Below, one piece after another: positions 60,082-64,000 of a stretch of DNA of 64,000 bases. The stretch's first letter is position 1. Each line of letters starts with the position of its first letter. The notes under the pieces were generated by a model, which saw only the letters and a program-made list of their open reading frames with translations, had not been told where the DNA came from and ran no database searches. The stretch is from Verrucomicrobiota bacterium. Its GTDB lineage: Bacteria; Chlamydiota; Chlamydiia; Chlamydiales; Rhabdochlamydiaceae. A program made the translations under genes and the position numbers. The stretch covers positions 1 through 64,000 of the forward strand of contig JAFEGW010000014.1 of the NCBI GenBank assembly GCA_018239715.1, given 5' to 3'.

Positions 60082-61089
60082 ATGGAAAAAATTCCTTTGG
60101 AAGTAAGAACTGAGGGACTTTATTGCACAGCCGGTAATTTTTATATCGATGCTTATCAGCCGGTTGAAACATGCGTTGTGACACACGCCCATGGAGATCA
60201 CGCCTACCGCGGACATCAGCGTTATATTGTCACGGAAGACACTGCTGATCTACTCGAATATCGGCTAGGCAAGGACCTACCTTTTCTGAGGCTTCCTTAC
60301 AACCAACCTCTTAAATTAGATCAGTGTTGGATCTCCTTACATCCTGCAGGCCACATTCTAGGCTCAGCTCAGGTGAGAATTGAGACTAAGGAGGGGGTAT
60401 TTGTAGTCTCAGGGGACTATAAAAGAGCTCATGATTCAACATGCTTACCGTTTGAAGTCATACCTTGCGACCTTTTTATTACTGAAAACACTTTTGGCTT
60501 ACCTTTATTTAAGTGGGAAGATAGTGAAGTGACTGCAGAAAAGATTGCCGCCTGGTGGAATAGCAATAAGATATTCGATCGACCTTCTGTTCTTTTCTGC
60601 TATGCTCTAGGCAAAGCCCAACGCATTTTATCCCTCCTTAAAAGCCATACCAACCAGCCGATTTATCTGCACGGAGCTATTCAACCTCTAACTGAAATCT
60701 ATTTCAGAAAAGGGGTTCCCATGGCTCCTTTTCTTCCTGTCTCATCTAAACCTAAGGAAGAGTCTTTTTCTAAAGATTTAATTCTGGCACCTCCTTCTGC
60801 TGCTGGCACGCCCTGGCTGAAACGTTTTCCCCATTTTCGGACTGCAGCAGCTTCTGGATGGATGCAAGTCCGCGGCACAAGGAAACGAAAAGGCATGGAT
60901 GCAGGTTTTGTTCTTTCAGATCATGCTGATTGGGGCAGTCTTCTTGAAACCATCGAAGCGACAGGCGCTAAAACAGTTTTAATGACTCATGGATATTCGA
61001 CTCCTCTCTCTCGATACCTAAGAGAAAAACAGGGCATAGAGGCTTATGAGCTCAGAGGTCTAGAAATCAGAGAAAGCGAAGAGGAATAA
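60082..61089 (+). CDS. MBL-fold DNA exonuclease (Lhr/ligase-associated)
   Basis: This 335-residue metallo-beta-lactamase nuclease is of the ligase-associated type. Metal ligands lie in VVTHAHGDHAYRGH (His35, His37, Asp39, His40 counted from ATG 60082), LHPAGHILGSAQV, VVSGDYKRAHD and FVLSDHADWGSLL. It is related to RNA-processing CPSF-type nucleases. ATG 60082 follows GAGGTTGAG; a TTG at 60076 is in frame. In other bacteria this gene is linked to an ATP-dependent ligase and an Lhr-type helicase as a DNA-repair module, which is exactly the gene order here. It overlaps the ligase gene by one base (TAATG). Confidence 0.9.
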   Translation: MEKIPLEVRTEGLYCTAGNFYIDAYQPVETCVVTHAHGDHAYRGHQRYIVTEDTADLLEYRLGKDLPFLRLPYNQPLKLDQCWISLHPAGHILGSAQVRIETKEGVFVVSGDYKRAHDSTCLPFEVIPCDLFITENTFGLPLFKWEDSEVTAEKIAAWWNSNKIFDRPSVLFCYALGKAQRILSLLKSHTNQPIYLHGAIQPLTEIYFRKGVPMAPFLPVSSKPKEESFSKDLILAPPSAAGTPWLKRFPHFRTAAASGWMQVRGTRKRKGMDAGFVLSDHADWGSLLETIEATGAKTVLMTHGYSTPLSRYLREKQGIEAYELRGLEIRESEEE

Positions 61090-62669
61090 TGGAAAACTTC
61101 ACAAAACTCTATGAACAATTGGATCAAACACAATCTACGAATGAAAAAGTTGAAGCTCTTCAAGCTTACTTTGAAACTGTTTCTGCTGTGGATGGAGCGT
61201 GGGCACTTTTTCTTTTAAGCGGCCATAAGCTCAAAAGAGTTGTAAGTTCAAAAGTCTTATTTGAGCTTTGTGCCGAAGTCACACATCTGCCCCCTTGGCT
61301 CATAGAAGAATGCTATGAAATGGCAGGTGATACCGCGGAAACAGTCGCTCTTTTAGTAGGAGATCTGAAGGAAAAGACAGAGGAATTAAGTTTGGCAGAG
61401 TGGGTCGAGGAGCGCATTCTTTCTTTGAGACAACTTTCGCTAGAACAACAAAAAAACAAGATACGCCAGTATTGGACATTCTTGAATCAAAAAGAGATCT
61501 TTATCCTGAATAAAATCCTGACAGGGGGTTTTCGGGTAGGTGTTTCTCATCTGCTGACTATACGGGGGCTTTCACTTGCGCTTAAAGTTCCCCCAGAAGT
61601 TTTAAGTCAACGGTTAATGGGAAATTGGGAACCTACAGCAGAGTTCTATTTAAGTTTAAAGGATTCGGGTCTTTTTTCATCCGAGCATTTAAATCCCTAT
61701 CCTTTCTTTTTAGCATCTCCCCTGGAAGAGGCTTTGAATGAGCTCGGCAAACCTGAAGAGTGGCTGGCGGAATGGAAGTGGGATGGAATTCGGGCTCAAT
61801 GCCTCCATCGGCATGGAAAAACAGCAGTATGGTCTCGAGGAAACGAGCTCATTTCCGAACAATTTCCCGAGCTCACAGAAGAATTGAAGCGGCTACCTGA
61901 AGGCCTAGTTTTAGATGGTGAAATTATCGCCTATCAAGAGGGCAGCCCTTTGCCTTTTCATGCCCTGCAAAGACGACTGGGAAGAAAGCAGCCCTCCCAG
62001 CGTCTGATCGAAGAATTTCCTGTCATTTTGATGATTTACGATCTTCTGGAATTTCAAGGAGAAGATCTACGTAGCCATCCTCTGATCCGACGAAGAGAGA
62101 TTTATGAGCAACTGATCCTACCCTCGCCTCTATTTCAAATTTCACCTTCGCTTGTATTTTCCAGTTGGCAGCAGCTTCTCCGTCTGAAAGAGCAAGCTAA
62201 AAGCAAAGCTGCCGAAGGCTTAATGCTCAAACGATGGAGCTCTCTTTATGGGATCGGGCGTCAACGCGGAAGTTGGTGGAAATTAAAAGTGGACCCGATG
62301 ACGATTGATGCTGTTCTTCTTTATGCGCAAGCAGGCAAAGGCCGCCGGGCTAACATGTACACCGATTATACTTTTGGAATTTGGCAAGGAAATGAGCTGA
62401 TTCCCATCGCGAAAGCCTATTCAGGACTCGACCAAAAAGAGATGGCCGAGCTAGATCGATGGATCCGAAATCATACGATCAAGAAATTCGGACCTGTAAG
62501 GCAAGTTAAACCGGAGCTAGTTTTTGAAATTGCTTTTGAAGGAATCCAGCAGTCTACTCGGCATAAATCGGGTCTCGCTTTGCGATTTCCTCGTATTGCT
62601 CGTTGGCGTCACGATAAACCCGTTCATGAGTGCGATACCGTCGAGTCTACAAAAAAGTTATTGTTATGA
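61089..62669 (+). CDS. ATP-dependent DNA ligase
   Basis: This 526-residue ligase has an N-terminal DNA-binding domain (1-200), a nucleotidyltransferase core and a C-terminal OB fold. The adenylated Lys230 lies in EWKWDGIRAQ (motif I), with SRGNELISEQFPEL (III), VLDGEIIA (Glu), EGLMLKRW (IV) and WWKLKVDPM (V). The motif set is complete. This is the type carried with an Lhr-Core helicase and MBL nuclease in some bacteria. It presumably seals nicks in repair, in addition to the NAD-dependent LigA expected elsewhere. It overlaps the helicase gene by 4 bp. Confidence 0.95.
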   Translation: MENFTKLYEQLDQTQSTNEKVEALQAYFETVSAVDGAWALFLLSGHKLKRVVSSKVLFELCAEVTHLPPWLIEECYEMAGDTAETVALLVGDLKEKTEELSLAEWVEERILSLRQLSLEQQKNKIRQYWTFLNQKEIFILNKILTGGFRVGVSHLLTIRGLSLALKVPPEVLSQRLMGNWEPTAEFYLSLKDSGLFSSEHLNPYPFFLASPLEEALNELGKPEEWLAEWKWDGIRAQCLHRHGKTAVWSRGNELISEQFPELTEELKRLPEGLVLDGEIIAYQEGSPLPFHALQRRLGRKQPSQRLIEEFPVILMIYDLLEFQGEDLRSHPLIRRREIYEQLILPSPLFQISPSLVFSSWQQLLRLKEQAKSKAAEGLMLKRWSSLYGIGRQRGSWWKLKVDPMTIDAVLLYAQAGKGRRANMYTDYTFGIWQGNELIPIAKAYSGLDQKEMAELDRWIRNHTIKKFGPVRQVKPELVFEIAFEGIQQSTRHKSGLALRFPRIARWRHDKPVHECDTVESTKKLLL

Positions 62670-64000
62670 AAGAGATCGAAAAGTGGTTCTCCCAGCTAGG
62701 ATGGACACCCCTCCCCTTTCAGCAGGAGGCCTGGGAGGCCTATAACCAGAGCAAAAGCGGATTAATTTCTGTCCCGACCGGAGCAGGAAAAACTTATGCA
62801 GCATATTTAGCTGCCTTGATGGAAGTCTACCATCGGCAAAAGCGCAATAAAATTCAGATTCTTTATGTGACCCCCCTGCGAGCACTAGCTCGAGATCTGG
62901 GCCATGCTTTACGAAAACCCATCGAAGATTTGAAGCTTTCTCTTTCCGTTGAAATTCGCACAGGAGACACCTCAGCTTCGAGGAAGAAAAAGCAGTTAGA
63001 AAACCCTGCTGAAGTTTTACTCACAACGCCCGAAAGTCTTTCCATTTTACTCTGTGATCCCCTTGCTCCCTCACGATTGAATGATCTTGTGGCAGTCATC
63101 ATCGACGAATGGCATGAGCTTTTAGGCACCAAACGAGGGGTTTTACTTGAACTCTCCCTTGCTCGCTTAAAAAGATGGAACCCCGCTGTAAAAATTTGGG
63201 GACTCACAGCAACCCTCGGGAACCTAAAGCAAGCTGCTCAAGCTTGTGTAGGAGTCGATAGAGATCCTCTTATCATATCCCCTCCTCTATCCAGAGAGAT
63301 CATTTTAGATACCCTTTTGCCAGCTCGTTTCGAGCAACTGCCTTGGGCAGGACAATTAGGACTGCGCATGGTTCCCTATGTTCTAACTGCTCTGCACCCT
63401 TCTCATTCCTGTTTGATCTTTACAAACACGAGAGCTCAAGCAGAGCGTTGGTATCAAGCCCTTCTGGAGGCTCGACCACAGTGGACAAAGTGGATCGCAC
63501 TGCATCACGGATCGTTAGATCTTGAAGAACGTGAAAGAATTGAACTCAATGTAAAAGAAGGGCGACTTCGCTTCATTGTCTGTACTTCTTCCTTAGATCT
63601 CGGTGTCGATTTCAGCCCTGTTGATCAAATCATCCAAATAGGCTCTCCTAAGAGTATAGCCAGGCTTATGCAACGCGCAGGAAGAGCTTCCCACCAGCCT
63701 TTAGCTCCTTGCAGAATCCAACTTGTTCCTACCCACGCTTTAGAGCTGGTAGAGATTCAAGCATTTCGCCAAGCATTAAAAGCTTCTGTTATCGAAAAAC
63801 GAGTCCCTCTTCAAAACTGCTTTGACGTCCTCATCCAACATTTGATGACCTCTGCGGTGGGAGGGGGTTTTTTCTTTGATGTTATTTTCAAAGAGATTAA
63901 AACGACGTACGCTTATCAGGACTTTAGTCCAGAAAAATTCCAGACCTGTGTCCAGGTGCTGAAGGAGGGCGGAAAATCATTACAGGCGTATCCTGAATAT
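62666..64000 (+). CDS. lhr: Lhr-type DEAD/DEAH helicase, 3'-truncated by the window end
   Basis: A frame opens at ATG 62666, overlapping the ligase stop (ATGA), and stays open to the last base (445 codons). Helicase motifs are ISVPTGAGKTYAA (Walker A, about 35-46), VTPLRALARDL (Ia), VIIDEWHELLG (DEWH box, 147-150), GLTATLGN (III), FTNTRAQAERW (IV), TSSLDLGVDFSPVDQII (V) and RAGRASHQ (VI). DEWH in place of DEVH is a plausible variant. The gene should continue to the Lhr-specific winged-helix and C-terminal core outside the window. It is a 3'-to-5' ssDNA-dependent ATPase in relatives. Confidence 0.93.
   Translation, partial: MKEIEKWFSQLGWTPLPFQQEAWEAYNQSKSGLISVPTGAGKTYAAYLAALMEVYHRQKRNKIQILYVTPLRALARDLGHALRKPIEDLKLSLSVEIRTGDTSASRKKKQLENPAEVLLTTPESLSILLCDPLAPSRLNDLVAVIIDEWHELLGTKRGVLLELSLARLKRWNPAVKIWGLTATLGNLKQAAQACVGVDRDPLIISPPLSREIILDTLLPARFEQLPWAGQLGLRMVPYVLTALHPSHSCLIFTNTRAQAERWYQALLEARPQWTKWIALHHGSLDLEERERIELNVKEGRLRFIVCTSSLDLGVDFSPVDQIIQIGSPKSIARLMQRAGRASHQPLAPCRIQLVPTHALELVEIQAFRQALKASVIEKRVPLQNCFDVLIQHLMTSAVGGGFFFDVIFKEIKTTYAYQDFSPEKFQTCVQVLKEGGKSLQAYPEY

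Noticed and set aside
1-64000. tRNA, rRNA, insertion sequence, phage or plasmid genes
   Set aside because: Gaps were read for T-loop and anticodon-arm patterns and for transposase or integrase motifs, and none was convincing. Short tRNAs inside frames could be missed by eye.

Overview
The window reads as chromosome of a member of the order Chlamydiales outside the Chlamydiaceae (an amoeba-associated or 'environmental' chlamydia of the Parachlamydia/Waddlia/Simkania kind). The case rests on gene order and content: an aroA-aroK-aroC-aroB-aroDE operon with the chlamydial aroD-aroE fusion, pyrG-yqgF-zwf-(opcA)-pgl, rpmG followed by a LolC/E-like permease and LolD, a PPi-type phosphofructokinase, ankyrin and inclusion-membrane-like proteins, and very small Lys/Arg-rich proteins. 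A full glycerol pathway, a GMC oxidoreductase, ugd/galE sugar-nucleotide genes and an Lhr-type DNA repair cluster go beyond the reduced Chlamydiaceae gene set. The assignment is inference from families; no search was run.

Layout. 1-4.8 kb: four accessory genes (hypothetical, protein-glutaminase-like, cupin, ankyrin). 4.9-7.8 kb: a dicarboxylate/glutamate symporter and two hypothetical envelope proteins. 7.7-13.3 kb (minus strand): the shikimate operon headed by an FKBP isomerase; the dehydratase half of AroDE is short at its N-terminus. 13.4-17.5 kb: an RluA pseudouridine synthase, a secreted GMC oxidoreductase and a small outer-membrane-like protein. 17.6-23.1 kb: glycerol island (glpF divergent from glpK-glpD-phosphatase-SMR exporter-membrane protein). 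23.1-33.2 kb: accessory zone with a kinase-like membrane protein, CsaA, Sua5, DedA, an inclusion-membrane-like protein, a HepT/MntA toxin-antitoxin pair, an SH2-domain protein, ProC, a nitroreductase and three tiny basic proteins. 33.3-41.7 kb: glutaredoxin-like protein, amino-acid permease, RarA, Nudix, a MYND zinc-finger protein, a methyltransferase, PPi-phosphofructokinase and serine dehydratase. 41.8-48.1 kb: pyrG-yqgF-zwf-opcA-pgl and a DMT exporter. 48.1-60.0 kb: TerC, an 11-residue-repeat protein, TsaD, L33, LolC/E-LolD, Ugd, a sugar transferase, GalE, an MreD-like protein, inositol phosphatase and FolD. 60.1-64.0 kb: nuclease, ATP-dependent DNA ligase and Lhr-type helicase, the last cut by the window end.

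How it fits together. The housekeeping part supplies aromatic precursors, glycerol-3-phosphate entry to glycolysis, PPi-linked glycolysis, the oxidative pentose phosphate branch (Zwf with its assembly factor OpcA, then Pgl), CTP, t6A tRNA modification (Sua5 and TsaD) and lipoprotein sorting. Scattered among these is a set of proteins with eukaryote-like or effector-like features: SH2 fold, MYND finger, ankyrin repeats, a Cys-His-Asp deamidase-like domain, a kinase-like fold and a repeated KTYAELP motif. These look like candidates for host manipulation and are the most interesting content here.

No tRNA, rRNA, CRISPR array or insertion sequence was recognised.
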